From: an uncultured Alistipes sp.
GTDB taxonomy: Bacteria; Bacteroidota; Bacteroidia; Bacteroidales; Rikenellaceae
Assembly: GCA_900770635.1 (NCBI GenBank)
Contig: CAAGLB010000012.1
Span: 1 to 5,710, forward strand
Direction: 5' to 3'
DNA: 5,710 nt
Shown: positions 1 through 5,287 of the stretch, piece by piece
How positions within the stretch are numbered: the stretch's first letter is position 1
Layout: every line of letters begins with the position of its first letter
Program-made: the position numbers and the translations under genes
Notes under the pieces: model-generated
The model's input: only the letters and a program-made list of their open reading frames with translations
The model's database searches: none
Told to the model about the DNA's origin: nothing

Positions 1-553
1 GCGTTGGGCAGGCGGTATGCTTACAAACTTCCCAACTATACGTAAGGCCGTTAAGAAGATGGCTACCATCGACAAGATGACCAACGACGGTACTTATGAC
101 AATTTCTCAAAGCGTGAGAAGCTTCAGATCGCTCGTCAGCGTGCTAAGCTCGAGAAGAACCTCGGTTCTATCGCAGACCTTAACCGTCTTCCAGCTGCAT
201 TGTTCGTTATCGACGTGCAGAAGGAGCAGAACGCTGTTAAGGAGGCTAAGCGTTTGAGCATCCCTGTATTTGCTATGGTAGATACTTGTTGTGATCCAAC
301 CGACATTGATTACGTTATTCCAGCAAATGACGATGCAGCAAAGTCAATCGCTACTATCCTTGATGTAGTATGCGGTGCTATCGCTGAGGGTGCTGAGGAG
401 CGCAAGCTCGAGAAGGAGAAGGAGGCTCAGGAGGCTGAGGCTCAGGAGGGCGCAAAGCAGGCAAAGCCACGCATCAAGAAGGCAGTTAAGGCTGCTGTAG
501 ATGCTGAGGAGGCTATCGTTGCTGAGGTTGTTGCTGCAACTGAGGAGGCTTAA
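1..553 (+). CDS. rpsB: 30S ribosomal protein S2, 3' part (5' end outside window)
   Basis: This is ribosomal protein S2, which sits on the head/body junction of the 30S subunit. The reading frame is open from the left edge; the first full codon is at position 2, and 183 residues are visible before the TAA at 551-553. They begin RWAGGMLTNF, matching the conserved S2 motif RW-x-GGMLTN found near residue 95-100 in other bacteria, so roughly the first third of the protein is missing. Further S2 signatures are KLEKNLGSI, LPAALFVIDV, EAKRLSIPVF and the VIPANDDAAKSI stretch near the end of the core. The Met at position 17 lies inside this motif and is not the start. The last 55 or so residues are a Glu/Ala/Lys-rich tail that is probably disordered. 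Codon use is strongly biased (GAG, GCT, AAG), as expected for a highly expressed gene. It is followed by tsf, the usual partner. Identification is secure. Confidence 0.97.
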   Translation, partial: RWAGGMLTNFPTIRKAVKKMATIDKMTNDGTYDNFSKREKLQIARQRAKLEKNLGSIADLNRLPAALFVIDVQKEQNAVKEAKRLSIPVFAMVDTCCDPTDIDYVIPANDDAAKSIATILDVVCGAIAEGAEERKLEKEKEAQEAEAQEGAKQAKPRIKKAVKAAVDAEEAIVAEVVAATEEA

Positions 554-589
554 TCCTCTCGCTTTAGAAATCACAATTTTATGCCCAGT

Positions 590-627
590 GCGGGTAGGCT
601 AAGGCCCGCTCGCCTCGGTCTTTTTTT
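590..627 (+). other. Weak hairpin plus T7 run in the rpsB-tsf spacer
   Basis: The 102-bp spacer between rpsB and tsf contains GCGGG (590-594) complementary to CCCGC (605-609), with a 10-nt loop. An alternative pairing is AGGC (596-599) with GCCT (612-615). Seven T residues follow at 621-627. The T-run is 11 nt from the first stem, and the alternative stem is only 4 bp, so this is not a convincing intrinsic terminator. It could be a partial attenuator that lowers tsf expression relative to rpsB, or an mRNA processing site. Downstream of it the tsf leader is A/T-rich and has no clear Shine-Dalgarno sequence, which is normal in Bacteroidota. Confidence 0.3.
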
Positions 628-655
628 AAAATTAACGACTAAAAAATTTACAGAT

Positions 656-1486
656 ATGGAAATCAAAGCAGCTGATGTAATGAAGCTCCGCAAGATGACC
701 GGCGCTGGTATGATGGATTGCAAGAAGGCACTTCAGGAGGCTGAGGGCGACTTCGAGCGTGCTAAGGACATCATCCGTGAGAAGGGTAAGCTCGTTGTAG
801 CAAAGCGTTCAGATCGTACCGCTACCGAGGGTGTTGTAGTAACTAAGATTGTAGGTCAGAGGGGTTATATCCTTTGCCTCGCTTGCGAGACTGACTTCGT
901 AGCTCAGAACGTTGAGTTCGGCGCTTCTGCTGAGGCTATCCTTGAGATCGCTGTAGCAGCTGATGCAGCTGACCGTGACGCTCTCATGGCAGCAAAGAAC
1001 GCTGAGGGCCACACTGTTGAGGAGATGGTAACTGAGAAGTCAGGTCAGACTGGCGAGAAGGTTGAGCTTGCATACTATGCACGTGTTGAGGCTCCTTACT
1101 GCGTAGCTTACGTTCACTTCAACAAGAAGCTCGGTACAGTTCTTGGCTTCAACAAGGAGATCTCTGAGGAGGCAGCACGCAAGGTTGCTATGCAGGCAAC
1201 AGCTATGGCTCCACTCTCAATCGACGAGAACGACTGCCCAGCAGAGGTTGTTGAGAAGGAGAAGGCTATCCAGATGGAGATGATGAAGCAGGATCCTAAG
1301 AACGCTAACAAGCCAGATGCAATTCTCGAGAAGATTGCTGAGGGTAAGATGCGTAAGTTCTTCGAGGAGAACACACTTCTTAACCAGGCTGTTGTAGGCG
1401 AGAAGGAGTCTATCCGTGAGTTCATCAAGGGTGTTGACGCTGAGGCTACTGTTGTTGCTTACAAGCGTTTTGCTCTCGAGGCCTAA
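656..1486 (+). CDS. tsf: Elongation factor Ts
   Basis: EF-Ts is the cytoplasmic nucleotide exchange factor that releases GDP from EF-Tu so that EF-Tu can reload with GTP and aminoacyl-tRNA. The protein is 276 residues, close to the usual bacterial length. The N-terminal UBA-like helical domain covers about residues 1-52 and contains the family motif TGAGMMDCKKAL (residues 15-26). The core follows with the signature ACETDFVAQN; T79, D80 and F81 fall on the EF-Tu-contacting TDFVA motif known from E. coli. Later segments (YVHFNKKLGTVLGF, the KIAEGKMRKFFEENTLL region and the C-terminal VAYKRFALEA) fit the dimerisation and C-terminal parts. The frame stays open upstream to an ATG at 581, but those 25 extra residues are unlike any EF-Ts and cover the spacer hairpin. 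I therefore place the start at 656, where homology begins after an A-rich leader. It is co-directional with rpsB, 102 bp downstream. No frame damage is seen. Confidence 0.98.
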   Translation: MEIKAADVMKLRKMTGAGMMDCKKALQEAEGDFERAKDIIREKGKLVVAKRSDRTATEGVVVTKIVGQRGYILCLACETDFVAQNVEFGASAEAILEIAVAADAADRDALMAAKNAEGHTVEEMVTEKSGQTGEKVELAYYARVEAPYCVAYVHFNKKLGTVLGFNKEISEEAARKVAMQATAMAPLSIDENDCPAEVVEKEKAIQMEMMKQDPKNANKPDAILEKIAEGKMRKFFEENTLLNQAVVGEKESIREFIKGVDAEATVVAYKRFALEA

Positions 1487-1487
1487 T

Positions 1488-1617
1488 AATTTCGTGTGAT
1501 AAGGCAGCATCTGCTGCACATGCCTAAAAGTAAACCGACTCGGGCTGTACGTCAAGTACTATCCCGAGTCGGTTTCTTTTGTCATGCACAGCATCTACTA
1601 CCTTCTAACACGAAATT
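1488..1617. repeat. Palindromic repeat, copy 1 (about 130 bp)
   Basis: This block begins 2 bp after the tsf stop codon and reads as one long imperfect palindrome. The outer arms are AATTTCGTGT (1488-1497) and ACACGAAATT (1608-1617), a perfect 10-bp match that continues imperfectly to AAGG (1501-1504) and CCTT (1601-1604). Next inward, the TGCTGCACATGCC region (1512-1524) is approximately complementary to GTCATGCACAGCA (1581-1593), and AAAAG (1526-1530) pairs with CTTTT (1576-1580). At the centre is a perfect 13-bp stem. The left arm can also fold on itself: GCAGC (1504-1508) with GCTGC (1513-1517) around an ATCT loop. A second copy follows directly. It could be a REP/BIME-like or MITE-like element, or a structured transcript end. 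I do not recognise the family. Confidence 0.8.
1532..1580. terminator. Strong hairpin, probable intrinsic terminator after tsf
   Basis: A perfect 13-bp stem, AAACCGACTCGGG (1532-1544) with CCCGAGTCGGTTT (1563-1575), encloses an 18-nt loop. The stem is GC-rich at its inner end and ends in TTT, then C and four T residues (1577-1580), so it looks like an intrinsic terminator for rpsB-tsf. On the opposite strand the stem is followed by A, C and TTTT, so it could also stop transcripts arriving from the barrel gene. The loop is larger than in a typical terminator and contains GTAC-GTCAA-GTAC, able to form a 4-bp inner helix. Confidence 0.75.
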
Positions 1618-1739
1618 TCTCGTGATAAGGGCGCATCTGCGACCTTTCAATCAAAGCCACCAATGGGACGTACATCAAGTACTACCCATCGGTGGCTTTT
1701 TCATGTCAAGGCCACATCTGCAACCCTTCTGACACGAAA
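1613..1739. repeat. Palindromic repeat, copy 2 (about 127 bp)
   Basis: This is the second tandem copy; it shares the AAATTT junction with the end of copy 1. It keeps the plan of copy 1: a left arm with GTGATAAGG, then CGC-ATCT-GCG, then CCTT (1623-1646); a central stem-loop; and a right arm with AAGG-CCACATCTGC-CCTTCTGACACGAAAT (1708-1740, with short gaps between the named parts). The right end CTGACACGAAATTT closely repeats the right end of copy 1 (CTAACACGAAATTT). Across the two copies, four related half-sites with the core CATCTGC or CATCTAC followed by CCTT or GCCT alternate with the two variable central stems. The spacing between equivalent loop positions is 123 bp. Confidence 0.75.
1653..1701. 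terminator. Second strong hairpin with T-run, terminator-like
   Basis: A 15-position stem, AAAGCCACCAATGGG (1653-1667) with CCCATCGGTGGCTTT (1685-1699), has a single A-C mismatch (1662 with 1690). It is followed by two more T residues, giving a T5 run at 1697-1701. The 17-nt loop holds GTACATCAAGTACTA, which differs at one base from the equivalent stretch in the first hairpin. It probably acts as a backup terminator for rpsB-tsf. On the - strand it could slow transcription from the barrel gene, although the U-tract there is poor. Confidence 0.65.
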
Positions 1740-1760
1740 TTTTGTGGTGCTGATTTATGT

Positions 1761-1785
1761 GGGCAGGGGCGTAGGGTAGATGGGG
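1761..1785 (+). other. Canonical G-quadruplex motif
   Basis: Four G-runs (1761-1763, 1766-1769, 1774-1776 and 1782-1785) are separated by loops of 2, 4 and 5 nt, which satisfies the usual G3+N1-7 rule on the + strand. It lies between the tandem palindromes and the next inverted repeat, in non-coding DNA about 275 bp past tsf. Whether it forms in DNA or RNA cannot be judged from the sequence. Confidence 0.5.
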
Positions 1786-1794
1786 CGTTGAACT

Positions 1795-1902
1795 AGGTGA
1801 AAGGTGAAAAGGGAATAGTGAAAAGTGTGGTGTGCTTCGCACGAGATTAAATATGCGTCGCAGACACCTTACCTTTCACTTCGCCCTTTTCACCTTTCAC
1901 CT
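1795..1902. repeat. 108-bp imperfect hairpin with perfect 19-bp ends
   Basis: AGGTGAAAGGTGAAAAGGG (1795-1813) is the exact reverse complement of 1884-1902. Inside it, AGTGAAA (1817-1823) pairs with TTTCACT (1874-1880) and GGTGT (1829-1833) with ACACC (1864-1868), so the whole block can fold into one rod. Near the tip are two mini-palindromes, GTGC-TTC-GCAC (1832-1842) and TGCG-T-CGCA (about 1854-1862). The right arm merges into the heptameric repeat. The form is that of a REP/MITE-like element. As the only large hairpin near the 3' end of the barrel gene, it may also act in ending or protecting that transcript. Confidence 0.7.
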
Positions 1903-1991
1903 CTCAGTTTTCACCTCTCAGTTTTCACCTCTCAGTTTTCACCTCTCAGTTTTCACCTTTCAGTTTTCACCTCTCACCTCTCACCTTTCAC
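1866..1991. repeat. Heptameric tandem repeat (CACCTYT) with 14-bp higher-order unit
   Basis: A seven-base period is visible throughout. From 1898 there are five head-to-tail copies of a 14-mer: four identical copies of CACCTCTCAGTTTT (1898-1911, 1912-1925, 1926-1939, 1940-1953) and one with a single change (1954-1967). These are followed by 7-mers CACCTCT, CACCTCT, CACCTTT and CACTTG (1968-1994). Upstream, 1866-1897 contains degenerate heptamers. The array stops directly at the TAA of the barrel gene. The open frames through it on the + strand translate to Ser/Leu/Phe/Thr-rich low-complexity sequence and are artefacts. Such arrays usually vary in copy number between strains through slippage. 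Confidence 0.9.
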
Positions 1992-1994
1992 TTG

Positions 1995-4397
1995 TTACTG
2001 TCCGCTGCCGCCGAGGCGTCCTCGGTCCTCCATTGAGCCGCTCTCGACAGACTTGGCTCTAAACTGCTTGCCAGCGTTGAAGTTATACGACACCGAGAAG
2101 TTTGCTGTAGGGCGCTGCCATGGCTGATCGACGGTCATAATACGCTTGAACGTAGGCTCCTCGATGGTGATATTCTGCATTGTGGGGATAAGGTTGTTCA
2201 CGCCGATGCTTATAGTGAGCTTGTTATCACACATTCGCTTTTTTAGCTTGATGTCCATATTTCCCATGTCGCTCATGCGTGTGTTACCTGCCACGATGCC
2301 GTGCATATATCTGCCGCTAAGCTCAATAAAGAAGTTCTTAGGCAGCGTAAACGACATCTGTGCACTGGCAAAGCCCATGAAGTTGCGGCGTACAGCTTCG
2401 TCGGGGTAGATACGCTGTCCGAGGTACATACCCATAAGGTTGAAGTTTGCCGACCACCACTTAGTAAATTGGAAAGGCAGGTTTGCCGACATGAAGAAGT
2501 TGTTGAGCGTAGGGTAGTTTATGTGCTGCATTATCAGCACCTCGGGGTTTGTCTTGTCCACTATCGTTGTTTGCTCTATGGCGTTCTGCGTGAGCGTCAT
2601 GCCGAGGGTTATGGTGTACTTATATTTGAGTACTCCTGTTACCGACAGCGAGTTGTCGTACGAGGGTTTAAGCTCGGGATTGCCTCGCTGAATCATATAC
2701 TCCGAGATCTTAGTCTCGTTGGGTGATAGCGCCCAGAACGATGGTCGACTTATGGTGCGTGAGTACTGCGCCACGAGCGAGTATGCGCCATCCTTAGTTA
2801 TCGAGTATGACAAGTTTGCATTTGGAAATAGGTCGAAGTAGTCTTGCTTGACGAGGCCATCGTCGGAGCGGAACGAGGTGTACTCGCCACGCAGACCACC
2901 CACGATGCTTAGGCGACCAAGGCGTGCCGAGGCGATGAGGTATCCTGCGCCGATATTCTCGTTGTAGCCTATGTTGTAGCTCTTGTCGGCGTTGGGCGTC
3001 CATGCCTCTTGATACATGTACTCGTACTGAGCATCGTTGTTGTTGTCGTTGTAGGTATATTTGAGTCCCGCTTTGAGGCTCACCTTGGGCGATAGTACCT
3101 TCTCTAATGCTACTGTCGCTGTTGCTAGCTGGTAGAGGCTGCGTATGGCATCACGATATGTCGAGTCACGCACGATGCTTGGCGTTGCAAGGTCGAATGT
3201 TCGGTCTTGGTAGTCGTTGTCGTTGGGCGAGAACGAACGTGTGTAATCGCCTATGAGTTTGAGTGTTGAACCCACGTCGTCGAGCTTGTAAATGTAGTTC
3301 ATTGTCGCTGTGAGCATGTTGCTGTGGAACCTGTTTAGGTACTCGCCCTCGCTGCGTGTTGTTGTGCCCGAAGCGTTGTGCTCGGTCCATGTGTCGGTTG
3401 TGCCACTGCCGCCATAGTGGTTAAACTGAAGCTCGCCACCCACCGAGTGTCGGTCTGTAATGTCGTAGACCACACCTACGTTAGCACCGCCCCAGAATGT
3501 TTTATTTATAAGCTCCGATTCGGCATCTATGATTGTGCTGTTTGAGTAGTCGGTATGCTCTGCTGTAATGTAATTTTGACCGTTTGTACCCACCCATGCA
3601 CGTCCGTAGGCATTTACCTTGCCCTGTGTGTAGTTGAGTGATACAGAGGGCATTATGTTGTACATGCCTTTGGTTGCCTGCGTAACGAGCGATGCCGAGC
3701 CCATAAGGCCCATGTCGAGACGTCTTTTGGTGGTAATCTTGATTATGCCGCCCGACGATGAGGCGTCGTAGTCGGCACCCGACTGAGGTATTACCTCGAT
3801 GCGCTGTATCTCCTCGGCACGCAATGAACGGAGGTAGGCTATTAGCTGCTGCTTATCCATCTTAACCTCTCGGTCGTTGATATATATCTTCGAGCCCGAG
3901 TTACCGTTGATAGATATTGCATCGTCCTGAATCCATACGCCAGGGGCAGTTTTTAATAGCTCCTCGCCATCTTTGCCAAGCGATAGGGGCGAGTTGGCAA
4001 CGTCTACTACGAACCTGTCTGCCTCACGACGAATAAGCTGTGCCGTAACCACAACCTCGTCGATGTTTGTGCTCTCACTCTCAAGTACTATGTCGCCAAG
4101 ATTGGTGTTTTTGTCGAGCACAATCTGACGTTCTACGCTCTTGTAGCCGACGTAGCGTGCCGAGAAGAGGTAGGTTCCCGAGGGTGCTGTGAGAGTAAAC
4201 TCTCCGTTAGCGTTTGTTGCGCCACCTGCCACCTGCCTGCCCTCATCAGTGAGTACTACTGTGGCATAGGCTATGGCCTCGTTGCTCTTTGAGAGTGTGC
4301 GTCCGCTAAGGCTTAGCTTTACCTGTGCTTGCGCCTCGAATGCCGTTACGCTAAGGAGCACTGCTACCAGTGCTAAGGTGTTGATTATAGGTCTCAT
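1995..4397 (-). CDS. Outer membrane beta-barrel protein, TonB-dependent receptor type
   Basis: This 800-residue protein is predicted to sit in the outer membrane. Residues 1-24 are a signal peptide with a hydrophobic core (LALVAVLLSVTAF) and a likely cut after AQA (22-24). Residues about 27-105 form a carboxypeptidase-regulatory-like beta-sandwich (SGRTLSKSNEAIAYATVVL, then NANGEFTL and ARYVGYKS), common at the N-terminus of Bacteroidota receptors. A TonB-box-like segment, IDEVVVTAQ (112-120), leads into a plug-like domain (about 113-226) with LLKTAPGVWI, KIYINDREV and SGGIIKITTKRR. The rest is a barrel rich in alternating aromatic strands, with the receptor motifs RTISRPSFWALSP (about 547-559) and RGNPELKP (571-578). 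The C-terminal order fits the outer membrane protein beta-barrel family (PF14905-like) rather than a SusC protein, and no SusD partner is next to it. It ends with a polar tail of about 25 residues instead of a terminal Phe. The substrate is unknown. The ATG at 4395-4397 gives the intact signal peptide. The gene converges on tsf. Confidence 0.93.
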   Translation of the reverse strand: MRPIINTLALVAVLLSVTAFEAQAQVKLSLSGRTLSKSNEAIAYATVVLTDEGRQVAGGATNANGEFTLTAPSGTYLFSARYVGYKSVERQIVLDKNTNLGDIVLESESTNIDEVVVTAQLIRREADRFVVDVANSPLSLGKDGEELLKTAPGVWIQDDAISINGNSGSKIYINDREVKMDKQQLIAYLRSLRAEEIQRIEVIPQSGADYDASSSGGIIKITTKRRLDMGLMGSASLVTQATKGMYNIMPSVSLNYTQGKVNAYGRAWVGTNGQNYITAEHTDYSNSTIIDAESELINKTFWGGANVGVVYDITDRHSVGGELQFNHYGGSGTTDTWTEHNASGTTTRSEGEYLNRFHSNMLTATMNYIYKLDDVGSTLKLIGDYTRSFSPNDNDYQDRTFDLATPSIVRDSTYRDAIRSLYQLATATVALEKVLSPKVSLKAGLKYTYNDNNNDAQYEYMYQEAWTPNADKSYNIGYNENIGAGYLIASARLGRLSIVGGLRGEYTSFRSDDGLVKQDYFDLFPNANLSYSITKDGAYSLVAQYSRTISRPSFWALSPNETKISEYMIQRGNPELKPSYDNSLSVTGVLKYKYTITLGMTLTQNAIEQTTIVDKTNPEVLIMQHINYPTLNNFFMSANLPFQFTKWWSANFNLMGMYLGQRIYPDEAVRRNFMGFASAQMSFTLPKNFFIELSGRYMHGIVAGNTRMSDMGNMDIKLKKRMCDNKLTISIGVNNLIPTMQNITIEEPTFKRIMTVDQPWQRPTANFSVSYNFNAGKQFRAKSVESGSMEDRGRLGGSGQ

Positions 4398-4429
4398 ATC
4401 GCTAAAATTTTTTTATGTTCACCCCATTA

Positions 4430-4456
4430 CAAATATAGTAAATTTATCGCTACAAA
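4430..4456 (-). promoter_or_regulatory. Probable promoter of the barrel gene
   Basis: Read on the - strand, TATATTTG (4437-4430) matches the Bacteroidota -7 consensus TAnnTTTG exactly. A TTTG (4456-4453) lies 15 bp upstream of it as a possible -33 element; this is a few bases closer than the usual spacing of about 19-21, so the -33 assignment is weak. Transcription would begin near 4424, leaving a leader of roughly 25-30 nt that is very A/T-rich before the start codon at 4397. Confidence 0.6.
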
Positions 4457-4460
4457 TTTA

Positions 4461-4469
4461 CCCCCCCCC
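4461..4469. repeat. C9/G9 homopolymer beside the barrel-gene promoter
   Basis: Nine consecutive C residues on the + strand (G9 on the coding strand of the barrel gene) lie 4 bp upstream of the possible -33 element and about 40 bp before the predicted transcription start. Homopolymeric G/C tracts of this length are prone to slippage, and at this position they can alter promoter strength. Nothing in the sequence shows that this tract actually varies. Confidence 0.6.
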
Positions 4470-4625
4470 TCGAATTTTCCAAATTTTTCGACGAAAAAGT
4501 GAAATTTATTTCACGATTTATAGTGTACTACATAACTAATACACTGCAAATATATCGGCATAATTCCACAATTCCAAATTTTGAGTATACTTTTTTTGAA
4601 AAATTTTTGATACCTATTTTTAATA

Positions 4626-4696
4626 GGGGGGGGCAGTGAGGTCAGAGACAACAGAGACAGCAGAGACAGCAGAGAGAGCAGAGACAACTGCGACAA
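4626..4696. repeat. G8 tract followed by six-copy 9-bp tandem repeat
   Basis: A run of eight G residues (4626-4633) is followed after 9 bp by six 9-bp units: CAGAGACAA (4643), CAGAGACAG (4652), CAGAGACAG (4661), CAGAGAGAG (4670), CAGAGACAA (4679) and the degenerate CTGCGACAA (4688). GACAACAGAGA (4647-4657) is the exact reverse complement of 4708-4718, and GAGACAAC (4645-4652) that of 4731-4738, so the array can fold onto the sequence after it. The open frame through here on the - strand gives Leu/Ser-rich repeats (LSLLSLLS) and is not a credible gene. Confidence 0.8.
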
Positions 4697-4949
4697 TCGG
4701 GATATTTTCTCTGTTGTCACTTTCGTTCCTGTTGTCTCAAAGTGGTGAAGCGGGGTAGCCCAGCACATCGAAAAAATATGAAATTTTTAATGAGTAATTA
4801 TTAGTTAGTAATATTTTTTATTTGTGGGGGAATAAAGACGACGACAACAACGAGGTTGCGGACAACAGTAATGCTGGTGCCCGACCTCGTCGTTGTTACA
4901 TATACTTAGCGCAGTATTTGGGAAGATGTAGAATAACCTATTGTGTCTA
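4697..4949. other. Non-coding spacer with a hairpin
   Basis: I see no gene here. The most notable structure is AACAA-CGAGGT (4846-4856) facing ACCTCG-TCG-TTGTT (4884-4897): an 11-bp stem with a 3-nt bulge and a 27-nt loop. On the - strand it lies about 50 bp beyond the stop codon of the small membrane protein gene. It is followed by CGTCGTCTTTATT, so it could be a weak terminator for that two-gene unit, but the U-tract is short. The stretch 4770-4825 is AT-rich with no clear signal. Confidence 0.4.
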
Positions 4950-5279
4950 TTAAAATTCGAAATAATCTACAACTACACCATTCTTATCAACGTAGAATTT
5001 TGTTGTTTTGGTAACATAGCCTCCAAATAGATTTGTTGCCTTATATTTATGAACAATACTATATCCTCCATCGCTATATTCCTTAAAATCTGACCATGAT
5101 AGGCTTTTGTAGCTGTCATAATCGTAGAGCGTTTCCCTTAAATGGGTCTTAACGCCTACTTGCACATCAACTTGATCCAATTTTCCATCAGAGAATAATG
5201 TGCTGCAACATTCTTTACATGTATATATTAGGAGTAAAATGCCTAATATTTTATAAGCCCAACTCTTATATTCTTCCAT
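4950..5279 (-). CDS. Small membrane-anchored protein of unknown function
   Basis: I do not recognise this 109-residue protein. Its N-terminus has a short hydrophobic segment (about residues 7-20, core ILGILLLIY) followed by a Cys cluster (C21, C24, C25). This suggests a single membrane anchor with the rest outside the cytoplasm. C21 is not preceded by a good lipobox, so a lipoprotein is unlikely but possible. The C-terminal half looks folded: LSWSDFKEY (60-68), then YSIVHKYKATNLFGGYV (73-89) and KFYVDKNGVVVDYF (94-107). The pattern of strands ending in a D-x-x-G-x-V turn resembles small secreted beta-rich domains that I have seen in Bacteroidota proteins, but I cannot name a family. The ATG at 5277-5279 follows the upstream gene's stop codon by 8 bp, so the two are probably co-transcribed. 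Base composition is AT-rich compared with rpsB-tsf and the barrel gene, which may indicate transfer. Confidence 0.7.
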   Translation of the reverse strand: MEEYKSWAYKILGILLLIYTCKECCSTLFSDGKLDQVDVQVGVKTHLRETLYDYDSYKSLSWSDFKEYSDGGYSIVHKYKATNLFGGYVTKTTKFYVDKNGVVVDYFEF

Positions 5280-5287
5280 ATCAACAG

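Noticed and set aside
581..655. N-terminal extension of EF-Ts from an upstream in-frame ATG
   Set aside because: The 25 residues do not resemble EF-Ts, they cover the spacer hairpin and T-run, and the family N-terminus begins exactly at the ATG at 656.
1545..1684. Integron attC sites
   Set aside because: The hairpins have variable stems with a constant loop, but they lack the conserved RYYYAAC/GTTRRRY ends and are not between gene cassettes.
1496..1732. 78-residue + strand open frame after tsf
   Set aside because: It reads through both palindromes; the repeated peptide pieces come from the DNA repeat. No coding signal.
1488..1739. CRISPR array
   Set aside because: The repeated parts are palindromic and occur in alternating orientation around variable stems. 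There are no uniform direct repeats with unique spacers of equal length.
1825..2127. Overlapping + strand open frames of 76-100 residues
   Set aside because: They translate the heptamer array into Ser/Leu/Phe/Thr-rich repeats and then run antisense into the barrel gene. They are artefacts of a repeat without stop codons.
2301..2726. 141-residue open frame antisense to the barrel gene
   Set aside because: It lies entirely inside a well-supported coding region on the other strand and shows no domain or sensible composition.
1995..4397. SusC-type nutrient receptor of a polysaccharide utilisation locus
   Set aside because: The protein is shorter than typical SusC proteins, its barrel end fits the other outer membrane beta-barrel family, and there is no SusD-like or carbohydrate-enzyme gene next to it.
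4511..4768. 85-residue - strand open frame rich in LSLLSLLS
   Set aside because: It is the translation of the 9-bp tandem repeat and the homopolymer next to it, with no start signal or family resemblance.
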